A DNA stretch of 64,000 nucleotides, from assembly GCF_022678485.1 (NCBI RefSeq), contig NZ_JALBYP010000021.1, positions 62,001 to 126,000 on the forward strand, in the 5' to 3' direction. Position numbers and translations under genes: made by a program. Positions 29,685 through 37,379 of the stretch are shown piece by piece. The stretch's first letter is position 1. Each line of letters begins with the position of its first letter. Source of the DNA: Aliiroseovarius sediminis (GTDB lineage: Bacteria > Pseudomonadota > Alphaproteobacteria > Rhodobacterales > Rhodobacteraceae). The notes beneath the pieces were generated by a model. It was not told the origin of the DNA, did not search any database, and saw only the letters and a program-made list of their open reading frames with translations.

Positions 29685-30311
29685 TCAAGCCTCTTTCTCG
29701 TCCTCTTCGGCGGCTTCTTCTTCGACAGCTTCGGCCAGATCTTCATCTTCCGATGCAGCGGCCCCGATGTCGTCGAACAGCTCGGCGATTTCAAACTCGG
29801 CTTCAGCCTCGGCTTCGGCGGCGAGTTCCTGGATCGATTTACCCGAGGCTTGCAGCTCGGCTTCTTCTGCCGAGCGGGCGACGTTCAGATCAATCTCGAC
29901 CTCAACTTCGGGGTGCAGGACGACATGAACGACGTGCAGGCCCAAATATTTGATCGGAGCTTTCAGAGCGACCTGTTTCTTGTCGATCGAGAACCCGGCT
30001 TCGGTGGCGACATCCGATGCGTCACGCGGGGTGACCGAGCCGTAGAGTGCACCAGAATCCGATGCCGAGCGAATCACGACGAATTGTTCGCCGTCCAGCT
30101 TTGCGGCCAGAGCTTCGGCTTCTTTTTTGGTTTCCAGGTTGCGCGCTTCAAGCTGCGCTTTGCGGGCTTCGAAGGATGCGATGTTGGCGTCTGATGCCGA
30201 CAGGGCCTTGCCTTGGGGCAAAAGGAAGTTGCGGGCAAAGCCCGGCTTGACGTCAACGACGTCGCCCATCTGGCCAAGCTTGGCCACACGTTCCAAAAGG
30301 ATAACTTGCAT
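29685..30311 (-). CDS. rplI: 50S ribosomal protein L9 with a long acidic tail
   Basis: 208 residues. Start [28 protein letters not shown] is the L9 signature region (N-terminal RNA-binding domain, the segment [16 protein letters not shown]). The last roughly 55 residues are strikingly acidic ([16 protein letters not shown] and further Glu runs) beyond the usual 150-residue L9. Third gene of rpsF-rpsR-rplI. Terminator downstream. Confidence 0.95.
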   Translation of the reverse strand: MQVILLERVAKLGQMGDVVDVKPGFARNFLLPQGKALSASDANIASFEARKAQLEARNLETKKEAEALAAKLDGEQFVVIRSASDSGALYGSVTPRDASDVATEAGFSIDKKQVALKAPIKYLGLHVVHVVLHPEVEVEIDLNVARSAEEAELQASGKSIQELAAEAEAEAEFEIAELFDDIGAAASEDEDLAEAVEEEAAEEDEKEA

Positions 30312-30323
30312 GTTCAGATCTCC

Positions 30324-30551
30324 TTACTTCACGGCGTAGGGAAGCAGGGCGAGGAAGCGGGCGCGTTTGATGGCGCGCGACAGTTCGCGTTGCTTCTTGG
30401 CCGACACAGCGGTGATCCGCGAGGGGACGATCTTGCCGCGCTCGGAGATATAGCGCTGCAGAAGGCGCGTGTCTTTATAGTCGATCTTCGGCGCGTTGTC
30501 GCCCGAGAAGGGGCACACTTTGCGACGGCGGAAAAATGGTTTGGCTGCCAT
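30324..30551 (-). CDS. rpsR: 30S ribosomal protein S18
   Basis: 75 residues. Contains [13 protein letters not shown] and [19 protein letters not shown], followed by [21 protein letters not shown], the S18 signature. Binds with S6 to the platform of the small subunit. Between rpsF and rplI, 19 and 12 bases away. Confidence 0.96.
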   Translation of the reverse strand: MAAKPFFRRRKVCPFSGDNAPKIDYKDTRLLQRYISERGKIVPSRITAVSAKKQRELSRAIKRARFLALLPYAVK

Positions 30552-30570
30552 GGTTTAGATCCTTTCGAAC

Positions 30571-30927
30571 TTAGCGGTCACGGCCACGGCGGTCGCCGCG
30601 TTCGTCACGCTTTTGCATTTGGATCGACGGGCCTTCGGCGTGTTCGTCAACCTTGATCGTCAGCGTGCGCATCACGTCATCATGCAGGCGCATCAGACGC
30701 TCCATTTCCTGAATGGCCGGTGCGGGTGCATCGGTCCTCATGAACGCATAGTGACCCTTGCGGTTCTTGTTGATCTTGTAAGACATCGTTTTGACGCCCC
30801 AATACTCGCTATCAACGACTTTACCGCCATTGTCTGCCAGCACGGTGCCAAAATGTTCGATGAGGTTCTCAGCTTGCGAATTGGACAAGTCCTGACGCGA
30901 GATGAAGACATGCTCGTAGAGCGGCAT
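30571..30927 (-). CDS. rpsF: 30S ribosomal protein S6
   Basis: 118 residues. Start MPLYEHVFISRQDLSNSQ, core KTMSYKINKNRKGHYAFM, and a basic C-terminus (MQKRDERGDRRGRDR). Partner of S18. First gene of rpsF-rpsR-rplI; a promoter and a leader hairpin lie upstream on the minus strand. Confidence 0.96.
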   Translation of the reverse strand: MPLYEHVFISRQDLSNSQAENLIEHFGTVLADNGGKVVDSEYWGVKTMSYKINKNRKGHYAFMRTDAPAPAIQEMERLMRLHDDVMRTLTIKVDEHAEGPSIQMQKRDERGDRRGRDR

Positions 30928-30962
30928 GTGAACTCCAGTTCTTTTTTCAAGCGCGCTTCAAA

Positions 30963-30995
30963 GGATGGGTCTTTACGCCTTTCCGCCACCCATCC
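30963..30995 (-). promoter_or_regulatory. Leader hairpin of the rpsF operon
   Basis: Perfect 8-bp stem ggatgggt (30963-30970) / acccatcc (30988-30995) with a 17-base loop, in the untranslated leader 36 bases before rpsF on the minus strand. S6-S18 autoregulatory leaders exist in many bacteria, but I do not see their conserved CCG feature clearly, so an autoregulatory role is only a possibility. Confidence 0.4.
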
Positions 30996-31038
30996 ACGAG
31001 AGGCCACGCGGTTCATAAACACACGGAAAGGAAGATGC

Positions 31039-31066
31039 CTTATACACGTCTGGCATAGCCGTGCAA
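31039..31066 (-). promoter_or_regulatory. Likely promoter of rpsF-rpsR-rplI
   Basis: On the minus strand TTGCAC (31066-31061), 16-base spacer, TATAAG (31044-31039), near consensus for the housekeeping sigma factor. It implies a leader of about 105 bases. The 308-base interval between rpsF and the next plus-strand gene holds this promoter and the leader hairpin; I see no gene in it. Confidence 0.6.
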
Positions 31067-31235
31067 GTGGTATCATGTGGTCTGTGGCATGGGCGAACTG
31101 GGGCGACAGGGGGGGCGATGAAGAATGCCTGCGAATGACCAGACCCGCGCCGTATTCCCGTCACAGTTGCGTGCGAGCCAAGTGGTTAAGGTTAAGATAA
31201 CCGTCACAGCGTCGAGACAAGAAGGTGACACGACA

Positions 31236-31880
31236 ATGCAAATCCAAATCCCGCGTGACAATGTTGATCAGAGCAGCCCGAACGGTGCGGCCCCCAAGGT
31301 GGCAGAAACGTCATGGGGCTATCGCCTTGGTGTGGCTGGGCGTGACAGCGGTTTCAAGCGGATCACTCATGCGGCGGGGCGGTTCGTCGGTTTGGTTTTG
31401 CTATTGGTGATTGCGGGTATTTGGTCCTTTGCGGCTTACGCATTTACGGATCCTGTGATGATGGCGATGAAACTGGGTCTGACGGGGCTTCTGTTTGTGG
31501 TTGGTTGGCTACTGTTTTGGTATGGCCGCGATGCGCGTCAGATCGAGGCGCAGTTTGATATCGAAAAAAGCGAACTTCGGATCGGATATCGCGATGGATT
31601 GAACCGGTTTCGGCAGGAAACGCGTGTGCCATTCTGCGATATCGGCTCTTTGCTTGTCCTACGAGCCAATGACGATAAGTGCGAGGCTGCTTTGTATGCC
31701 CGGATCGGTAGCGGCATGGACGCCTATGAAGTGATTGCAGGTGATGAAGAGACGCTGGAGCCCATTCAGCAACGCATGATGCTGGATCTGAGCGCTGCGC
31801 GCCGTCCACGACAGCCGGGCCGTCGAATTTCGCGGGTCAATGAGAATGCGGTTTCCCTTGCTCGATTGATGACGCAGTAA
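31236..31880 (+). CDS. Two-TM membrane protein of unknown function
   Basis: 214 residues. Hydrophilic N-terminus of about 50 residues, two membrane helices (FVGLVLLLVIAGIWSFAAYAF and MAMKLGLTGLLFVVGWLLFWYG) and a cytoplasmic C-terminal domain of about 110 residues with mixed beta character (FDIEKSELRIGYRDG). Start chosen at ATG 31236, which follows gaaggtgac; an earlier in-frame ATG at 31125 would cover the promoter-like region. No family recognised. Confidence 0.65.
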   Translation: MQIQIPRDNVDQSSPNGAAPKVAETSWGYRLGVAGRDSGFKRITHAAGRFVGLVLLLVIAGIWSFAAYAFTDPVMMAMKLGLTGLLFVVGWLLFWYGRDARQIEAQFDIEKSELRIGYRDGLNRFRQETRVPFCDIGSLLVLRANDDKCEAALYARIGSGMDAYEVIAGDEETLEPIQQRMMLDLSAARRPRQPGRRISRVNENAVSLARLMTQ

Positions 31881-31904
31881 GGTCAGAAAGACGATGTGAG
31901 CCAC

Positions 31905-31938
31905 ACGGCGCGCGCCTTATCGGGCGGGCGCCGTTTCG
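31905..31938 (+). terminator. Terminator-like hairpin before fabD
   Basis: Inverted repeat acggcgcgcgcc (31905-31916) / ggcgggcgccgt (31923-31934) with one mismatch, followed by ttcg. Separates the two-TM gene from fabD. Confidence 0.5.
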
Positions 31939-32017
31939 CATTTGTGGCAAAGCGGATTGCGCCAAGGCCGACTGCGGGGTATGCCGTTGGGAAAACCAAA
32001 TAGCGACAGGAGAGCCC

Positions 32018-32962
32018 ATGAGCCGCGCATTCGTATTCCCCGGGCAGGGCGCCCAGACCATCGGGATGGGCAAGGCCCTTGCCGACGCATACCCAACCGC
32101 GAAGGCTGTTTTTGACGAGGTGGACGACGCGCTTGGTGAACAACTTTCAGCACTAATTTGGGACGGCGAGCAAGAGGCGCTGACACTGACGCAGAACGCG
32201 CAGCCTGCATTAATGGCGACCTCGCTTGCCGCGATGCGGGCGCTTGAGGCCGAGGGCGTCACGATCGACGCGGCGTCCTTTGTCGCCGGGCATTCGTTGG
32301 GGGAATATTCCGCGCTGGCCGCAGCTGGCACGTTTTCGATTGCCGATACGGCGCGTCTTTTGCGTGCCCGCGGCAAGGCGATGCAAGAGGCCGTGCCAGT
32401 CGGCGTCGGGGCAATGGCTGCTTTGCTGGGGCTGGATTTTGAGACTGCACAGCAAGTGGCGCTTGAGGCGTCGCATGATCAAGTCTGTCAGGCCGCCAAT
32501 GACAACGACCCCGCCCAAGTGGTGGTGTCGGGCCATAAGGAAGCGGTGGAACGTGCGCTGGAGATCGCCAAGTCCAAAGGCGCCCGGCGTGCAGTGCTAC
32601 TGCCCGTCAGCGCCCCATTCCACTGCGCCCTGATGCAACCGGCAGCCGAGGCGATGGCCGAAGCCCTGTCGCATGTCAAGATGGATCGCCCGCGCGTGCC
32701 GCTGGTCGCGAATGTGCGGGCCTCGGCGATTTCAGATCCGACTGTGATCCGGTCGCTTTTGGTCGAGCAGGTTACCGGGTCGGTCCGTTGGCGCGAAAGC
32801 GTGGCGTGGATGGCCGATCAGGGTGTGACCGAAATGTGGGAAATCGGCGCCGGCAAGGCGCTGTCCGGCATGATCCGACGCATTTCGAAAGATGTCACCA
32901 CGCGCACGGTTGGGACGCCCGAGGAAGTTGCCGCTGCTGCCGAAGCGATCAACGCTGGATAA
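32018..32962 (+). CDS. fabD: Malonyl-CoA:ACP transacylase
   Basis: 314 residues. Opening motif AFVFPGQGAQTIGMG, active-site Ser93 in GHSLGEYSALAAAG, and the His of VSAPFHCALMQPA. Loads malonate on ACP for type II fatty acid synthesis. Start of a fab cluster fabD-fabG-acpP-fabF. Start has acaggag 7 bases upstream. Confidence 0.96.
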   Translation: MSRAFVFPGQGAQTIGMGKALADAYPTAKAVFDEVDDALGEQLSALIWDGEQEALTLTQNAQPALMATSLAAMRALEAEGVTIDAASFVAGHSLGEYSALAAAGTFSIADTARLLRARGKAMQEAVPVGVGAMAALLGLDFETAQQVALEASHDQVCQAANDNDPAQVVVSGHKEAVERALEIAKSKGARRAVLLPVSAPFHCALMQPAAEAMAEALSHVKMDRPRVPLVANVRASAISDPTVIRSLLVEQVTGSVRWRESVAWMADQGVTEMWEIGAGKALSGMIRRISKDVTTRTVGTPEEVAAAAEAINAG

Positions 32963-33021
32963 TCGGATGGGGTGGCTGCCAATCGGTGCGGTTGCCGTAA
33001 AACTTTAGGAAGGATGATCAG

Positions 33022-33759
33022 ATGTTTGATCTGAATGGAAAGAACGCTCTGGTGACGGGGGCGTCCGGTGGAATTGGCGGCGAGATTGCGCGCGTTTTAC
33101 ACAAGGCTGGCGCAACTGTCGCGCTGTCAGGCACACGCGTTGAGCCGCTTGAAGCGCTGGCGGCCGAGCTGGGCGAGCGGGCCCATGTGCTGCCTTGCAA
33201 TCTGTCGGATGGTGCGGCGGTCGACGCGCTGCCCAAGCAAGCTGTCGAAGCAATGGGATCGGTCGATATTCTGGTCAATAACGCGGGCATCACGCGCGAC
33301 CAGATCTTTATGCGCATGTCGGATGAAGAATGGGACAGTGTCATCAATGTCAATCTGACCTCGACCATGCGGCTGTGTCGCGGCGTGATGCGCCCGATGA
33401 TGAAGGCACGTTGGGGTCGGATTATCAACATCAGCTCGATCGTGGGGGCAACTGGCAATCCCGGGCAAGTCAACTATGCCGCGTCCAAGGCGGGTATGGT
33501 CGGGTTGACCAAATCCATCGCCTACGAGGTCGCAAGCCGAGGTATTACCGCCAACTGTGTCGCACCCGGCTTTATTGCGACAGCCATGACCGACAAGCTG
33601 ACTGACGATCAGAAGGATAAGATCAACACCCAAATTCCAGCCGCCCGGATGGGCACGCCCGAGGAAATCGCGGCCGCGGTCCTTTATCTTGCGTCGCCTG
33701 ACGCCGGTTACACAACCGGGGCCACAATCCACGTGAATGGCGGTATGGCAATGTTGTAG
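33022..33759 (+). CDS. fabG: 3-oxoacyl-ACP reductase
   Basis: 245 residues. Rossmann motif TGASGGIGG (12-20), NNAG (86-89), catalytic Ser138/139, Tyr152 and Lys156 in YAASKAG. NADPH-dependent reduction of 3-ketoacyl-ACP. 59 bases after fabD with a taggaagg site before it. Confidence 0.95.
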   Translation: MFDLNGKNALVTGASGGIGGEIARVLHKAGATVALSGTRVEPLEALAAELGERAHVLPCNLSDGAAVDALPKQAVEAMGSVDILVNNAGITRDQIFMRMSDEEWDSVINVNLTSTMRLCRGVMRPMMKARWGRIINISSIVGATGNPGQVNYAASKAGMVGLTKSIAYEVASRGITANCVAPGFIATAMTDKLTDDQKDKINTQIPAARMGTPEEIAAAVLYLASPDAGYTTGATIHVNGGMAML

Positions 33760-33814
33760 CAGAATTGGGCAGTTGGTCACGTCTGACGACCAGCCTGATT
33801 GAAGATCGAAAGCG

Positions 33815-33842
33815 TTTGCCTATCTTATGCGATGTGCTATAG
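33815..33842 (+). promoter_or_regulatory. Possible acpP promoter
   Basis: TTTGCC (33815-33820), 16-base spacer, CTATAG (33837-33842), the latter preceded by TG (extended -10). Gives a leader of about 120 bases. ACP is needed in far larger amounts than its neighbours, so a separate promoter is plausible. Confidence 0.4.
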
Positions 33843-33970
33843 GCGGCGCATGTGTTCCCCCAACGCGCCTGTAAGGGTCGGGGAACCCGGCGTAACGCGC
33901 TGAAAACACAACGGCCCGTCCTGGGTCTATCGAAAAAGGCCATGTGCCTGAATAAACGTGAGGATTTATC

Positions 33971-34204
33971 ATGAGCGACGTCGCAGATCGCGTGAAAAAA
34001 ATCGTTGTTGAGCACCTGGGTGTGGAAGAGGACAAGGTTACGGAATCGGCCTCGTTCATCGACGACTTGGGCGCAGACAGCTTGGATACCGTTGAACTGG
34101 TCATGGCTTTCGAAGAAGAGTTCGGGATCGAGATCCCGGATGACGCTGCCGAGACCATTCAGACCTTCGGCGACGCTGTGAAATTCATCTCGGACGCTGT
34201 GTAA
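33971..34204 (+). CDS. acpP: Acyl carrier protein
   Basis: 77 residues. Phosphopantetheine serine Ser37 in [17 protein letters not shown], acidic helix II. Carries the growing acyl chain. Followed by its own terminator, so much of its mRNA is monocistronic. Confidence 0.98.
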   Translation: MSDVADRVKKIVVEHLGVEEDKVTESASFIDDLGADSLDTVELVMAFEEEFGIEIPDDAAETIQTFGDAVKFISDAV

Positions 34205-34226
34205 GACGTTCGTTGATATTTTGGAA

Positions 34227-34257
34227 AACGGCGCCTTTCGAGGCGCCGTTTTTCGTT
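34227..34257 (+). terminator. Intrinsic terminator of acpP
   Basis: Stem aacggcgcc (34227-34235) / ggcgccgtt (34242-34250) followed by tttcgtttt. Confidence 0.9.
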
Positions 34258-34423
34258 TTCGGCCCGTAGTTTGACTGTTTCACAGGATGCGTTCCGCGAT
34301 GGATTTTTGATCGGATTGGTTTTTTGCCGATCAGCAATGTCTTGATCGAACGCCTCTTGCCCCTAAACCCTTCGCCGCGCTATCAAGCGTGGGATGAAAG
34401 ACTTCCTGAGAAAGGGCAGCATT

Positions 34424-35686
34424 ATGCGTCGAGTGGTCGTTACAGGTCTGGGCATGGTTTCTCCTCTGGCGTGCGGGGTTGAGGAAACCTGGAAACGTAT
34501 TCTTGACGGGCAATCGGGCGCTGGTCCGATCACCAAGTTCGATGCGTCGCGGGTCGCGACCAAATATGCTTGCGAAGTTCCGTTGGGCGATGGCACGGAT
34601 GGCACGTTCAATCCCGATGACTGGATGGCGCCGAAAGAGCGCCGGAAAGTGGATGATTTCATCCTGTACGGGCTGGCCGCAGCCGAGATGGCGGTAAAAG
34701 ATGCCGACTGGATGCCGCAGGACGAAGAAAGCCTGTTGCGCACCGGCGTCATGATTGGGTCGGGCATCGGCGGGCTGGCAACGATTGCCGAAACCTCGAT
34801 CCTGTTGCACGAGCGCGGGCCGCGGCGGGTGTCGCCGTTCTTCATTCCCGGGTCGCTGATCAACCTGATCTCGGGCCAGGTGTCGATCAAGTTTGGCTTC
34901 AAGGGGCCAAACCATGCGGTCGTCACGGCCTGTTCGACGGGCGCACACGCGATTGGCGATGCCTCGCGCCTGATCCAGACGGGCGATGCGGACGTGATGA
35001 TTGCAGGCGGGGCTGAGGCCGCGATCTGCGAACTGGGTATTGCCGGGTTCAACGCGTGCAAGGCCCTCTCCACTAAAGGCGGGGATGATCCGCAAGCCGC
35101 AAGCCGCCCCTATGACGTCGAGCGCGATGGGTTCGTCATGGGCGAAGGTGCGGGCGTTGTCGTGCTCGAGGAATACGAACACGCAAAGGCGCGTGGTGCC
35201 AAGATTTATGCCGAAGTGCTAGGCTATGGCCTGTCAGGCGATGCCTATCACATCACCGCGCCGTCCGAGGATGGCGATGGCGGTTTCCGTGCGATGCAAG
35301 CGGCCCTTGGCAAGGCCGGGCTGGAGCCGTCGGCGATTGACTACATCAATGCGCATGGCACGTCCACGATGGCGGACACGATCGAATTGGGCGCGGTTGA
35401 ACGTCTGCTGGGCGATGCGGCAGAGAAAACCACGATGAGTTCGACCAAAAGCTCGATCGGTCACCTGTTGGGGGCGGCTGGTGCGGTTGAGGCGATCTTC
35501 TGCATCCTTGCGTTGCGCGATCAGGTCGCACCGCCGACGATCAACCTGGACAATCCGGCGGTCGAGCCGCGCCTGAGCCTTGCGGCCAACAAGGCCGAAC
35601 CGCGTGAAATCAACACGGTTCTGTCCAACAGCTTTGGTTTTGGCGGCACCAATGCCAGCCTGGTCATAGGTAAGGTTGCGGACTGA
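34424..35686 (+). CDS. fabF: Beta-ketoacyl-ACP synthase II
   Basis: 420 residues. Cys170 in TACSTGAHAIG, catalytic His in NAHGTST and SIGHLLGAAG. Condenses malonyl-ACP with acyl-ACP. The start at 34424 (MRRVVVTGLGMVSPLACG) with aaaggg 7 bases upstream fits the family; the ATG at 34394 would add ten residues. Stop codon overlaps the mltG start by one base. Confidence 0.95.
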   Translation: MRRVVVTGLGMVSPLACGVEETWKRILDGQSGAGPITKFDASRVATKYACEVPLGDGTDGTFNPDDWMAPKERRKVDDFILYGLAAAEMAVKDADWMPQDEESLLRTGVMIGSGIGGLATIAETSILLHERGPRRVSPFFIPGSLINLISGQVSIKFGFKGPNHAVVTACSTGAHAIGDASRLIQTGDADVMIAGGAEAAICELGIAGFNACKALSTKGGDDPQAASRPYDVERDGFVMGEGAGVVVLEEYEHAKARGAKIYAEVLGYGLSGDAYHITAPSEDGDGGFRAMQAALGKAGLEPSAIDYINAHGTSTMADTIELGAVERLLGDAAEKTTMSSTKSSIGHLLGAAGAVEAIFCILALRDQVAPPTINLDNPAVEPRLSLAANKAEPREINTVLSNSFGFGGTNASLVIGKVAD

Positions 35687-36846
35687 TGTGGCGCAATATC
35701 GCCTCGAACGCGCTGAGTCTGTTTATCGTCGTCATGATCGTGGCGGTGGGTGCAATTGCATGGGGCAAGAAGCAATATACTGATCCCGGACCCTTGGCGC
35801 AGGCAATCTGTCTTCGCGTTGAAAAAGGGTCGAACTTCTCGCGAGTTGCTGAAGATTTGAGCAATCAGAATGCGATCTCGAACGGGACGATTTTTCGGCT
35901 GGGGGTGGAGTATTCTGACAAGAAGTCTGCCTTGAAAGCCGGATCGTTTCTGGTCGAGGAAGGCGCCTCGATGCAGGAGATCGTCGATGTGGTGACACGC
36001 GGCGGTGCGTCGACCTGTGGCACGGAAGTGGTGTATCGGATCGGTGTTCTGACAGCGCAGGTCCGGGTGCGTGAGCTGGACCCGGCGACGCAGGAATACG
36101 AGGTGACGGCAGAGTTCATCCCGGCGGAACTGGATGGTCCGGCACCTGAGGTTTACACTAAGATGCGCGAGGAAAGCGATACGCGTTATCGGATTGCGCT
36201 GGCCGAAGGTGTGACCAGCTGGCAGATCGTGGACAGTCTGAACCGTGCCGATTTTCTGGCCGGTGACGTGAACGAAGTGCCTGCAGAAGGCACGTTGGCA
36301 CCAGACAGTTACGAGGTGAAACCGGGTGCCGACCGTGCCGCATTGCTGGCGGACATGGCGGCTGCGCAGACAAAGATTCTTGCAGATGCCTGGGAAGCGC
36401 GCGCGCCCGATCTGCCCTATGCCAGCCCGGAAGATGCGTTGATCATGGCGTCGATTGTTGAAAAGGAAACTGGCGTGGCCGAGGAGCGGCGTCAGGTGGC
36501 CAGCGTCTTCGTGAACCGTCTGAACCAAGGGATGCGCCTGCAAACGGACCCGACGGTGATCTATGGCGTCACCAAGGGGCAGGGTGCGCTGGGTCGTGGG
36601 TTGCGGCAAAGCGAGTTGCGCTCGCAGACACCTTATAACACCTATGTCATCGACGGGCTGCCGCCCACGCCGATTGCGAACCCCGGCAAGGCAGCCATCG
36701 AGGCGGCGCTGAACCCTGATACGACGGATTACATTTTCTTCGTGGCTGACGGCAGCGGCGGACATGCGTTCGCCGAAACGCTGGACGAACACAATCGCAA
36801 CGTCGCCAAGTGGCGCGAGATTGAAGCCGAACGCGCGAACCAGTGA
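35686..36846 (+). CDS. mltG: Endolytic murein transglycosylase MltG
   Basis: 386 residues. One N-terminal membrane helix (about 6-26), a LysM-like subdomain (VEKGSNFSRVAEDL) and the YceG catalytic domain with the active Glu in SIVEKETGVAEERRQVASVF (approximately residue 260), then QTDPTVIYG, SPYNTY-like TPYNTYVIDGLPPTPI and ADGSGGHAFAETLDEHN. Terminates glycan strand growth in the periplasm. One-base overlap with fabF; the GTA cluster begins 182 bases downstream. Confidence 0.94.
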   Translation: MWRNIASNALSLFIVVMIVAVGAIAWGKKQYTDPGPLAQAICLRVEKGSNFSRVAEDLSNQNAISNGTIFRLGVEYSDKKSALKAGSFLVEEGASMQEIVDVVTRGGASTCGTEVVYRIGVLTAQVRVRELDPATQEYEVTAEFIPAELDGPAPEVYTKMREESDTRYRIALAEGVTSWQIVDSLNRADFLAGDVNEVPAEGTLAPDSYEVKPGADRAALLADMAAAQTKILADAWEARAPDLPYASPEDALIMASIVEKETGVAEERRQVASVFVNRLNQGMRLQTDPTVIYGVTKGQGALGRGLRQSELRSQTPYNTYVIDGLPPTPIANPGKAAIEAALNPDTTDYIFFVADGSGGHAFAETLDEHNRNVAKWREIEAERANQ

Positions 36847-36895
36847 TTTCGTAAATAAACCATGACCTTGCCACGCGGTGTTGCGACCGGTCGGT

Positions 36896-36924
36896 TTGAC
36901 AGAACGCACGGTCGCCCGTAGGTT
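36896..36924 (+). promoter_or_regulatory. Candidate promoter of the GTA cluster
   Basis: Perfect TTGACA (36896-36901), 17-base spacer, TAGGTT (36919-36924). A perfect 10-bp palindrome cgaccggtcg (36884-36893) sits 2 bases upstream of the -35, and gcgacc (36883-36888) is repeated inverted as ggtcgc (36910-36915), suggesting an operator. Position fits transcription into g1, but a strong terminator lies between it and g1. An alternative -10-like TATAAA at 37020-37025 has a poor -35. Confidence 0.5.
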
Positions 36925-36951
36925 CTGACATACGCTAGAAGACGTGACTCG

Positions 36952-36985
36952 AACGGCCTTGGGCATCCGCCCGGGGCCGTTTTTT
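36952..36985 (+). terminator. Intrinsic terminator between mltG and GTA g1
   Basis: A 13-bp stem (36952-36964 and 36969-36981, all positions paired with two G-U) with loop atcc and then TTTT. It ends the fabF-mltG transcript, but it is also downstream of the candidate GTA promoter at 36896, so it may act as an attenuator of the GTA operon. A second hairpin gctcgt/acgagc occupies 36992-37009. Confidence 0.85.
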
Positions 36986-37028
36986 CATGTCGCTCGTTCG
37001 GAGACGAGCATGAGAGGCATATAAAAAA

Positions 37029-37379
37029 ATGACAATGATCACGCCCTTGGGGAAGGACGCGGCTTCGGACGAGTATCTGAAGATCGCGGACACGTTTTTT
37101 TTGCGTGTTTTGAAAGAGCTGGACCGTCAGTTGAGCGCGGCGGAACTGGCCAATTGCGAGACCACACCGGGCTTGGCGAAAGCCGTGACCGAGGTGCGCC
37201 GTGCCATGCAAACGGTATTTGAAGAAAGGAAACGTCTTGAACAAAGTGGAAGCAACGCCTTTGGCGGGGCCGGAGCGGTCGCACTCGACCTTGCTGAGGC
37301 CCGGGATGAAATCGGGCGCCGATTGGCTTGCCTGCGCGACGTCAGACGAGCAGGGGGCGTTCCTGAACAGCCTGAGTGA
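37029..37379 (+). CDS. GTA g1: small terminase-like protein
   Basis: 116 residues, largely helical. In the RcGTA cluster g1 is the DNA-packaging small terminase; here it has the same place, directly before the large terminase. No strong motif by eye. Start ATG at 37029 after gagagg at 37012; ATG at 37035 is an alternative. The last 74 bases overlap the large terminase gene in another frame. Confidence 0.75.
   Translation: MTMITPLGKDAASDEYLKIADTFFLRVLKELDRQLSAAELANCETTPGLAKAVTEVRRAMQTVFEERKRLEQSGSNAFGGAGAVALDLAEARDEIGRRLACLRDVRRAGGVPEQPE

Noticed and set aside
30963-30995. Definite S6-S18 RNA motif
   Set aside because: The conserved CCG bulge is not clear, so only a hairpin is annotated.
35521-36966. 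481-codon minus-strand frame opposite fabF and mltG
   Set aside because: Mirrors the two genes with clear motifs and has no ribosome site.
37020-37025. TATAAA close to g1 as the main GTA promoter
   Set aside because: The -35 at the right distance is poor, and transcription would start inside g1; kept only as alternative.
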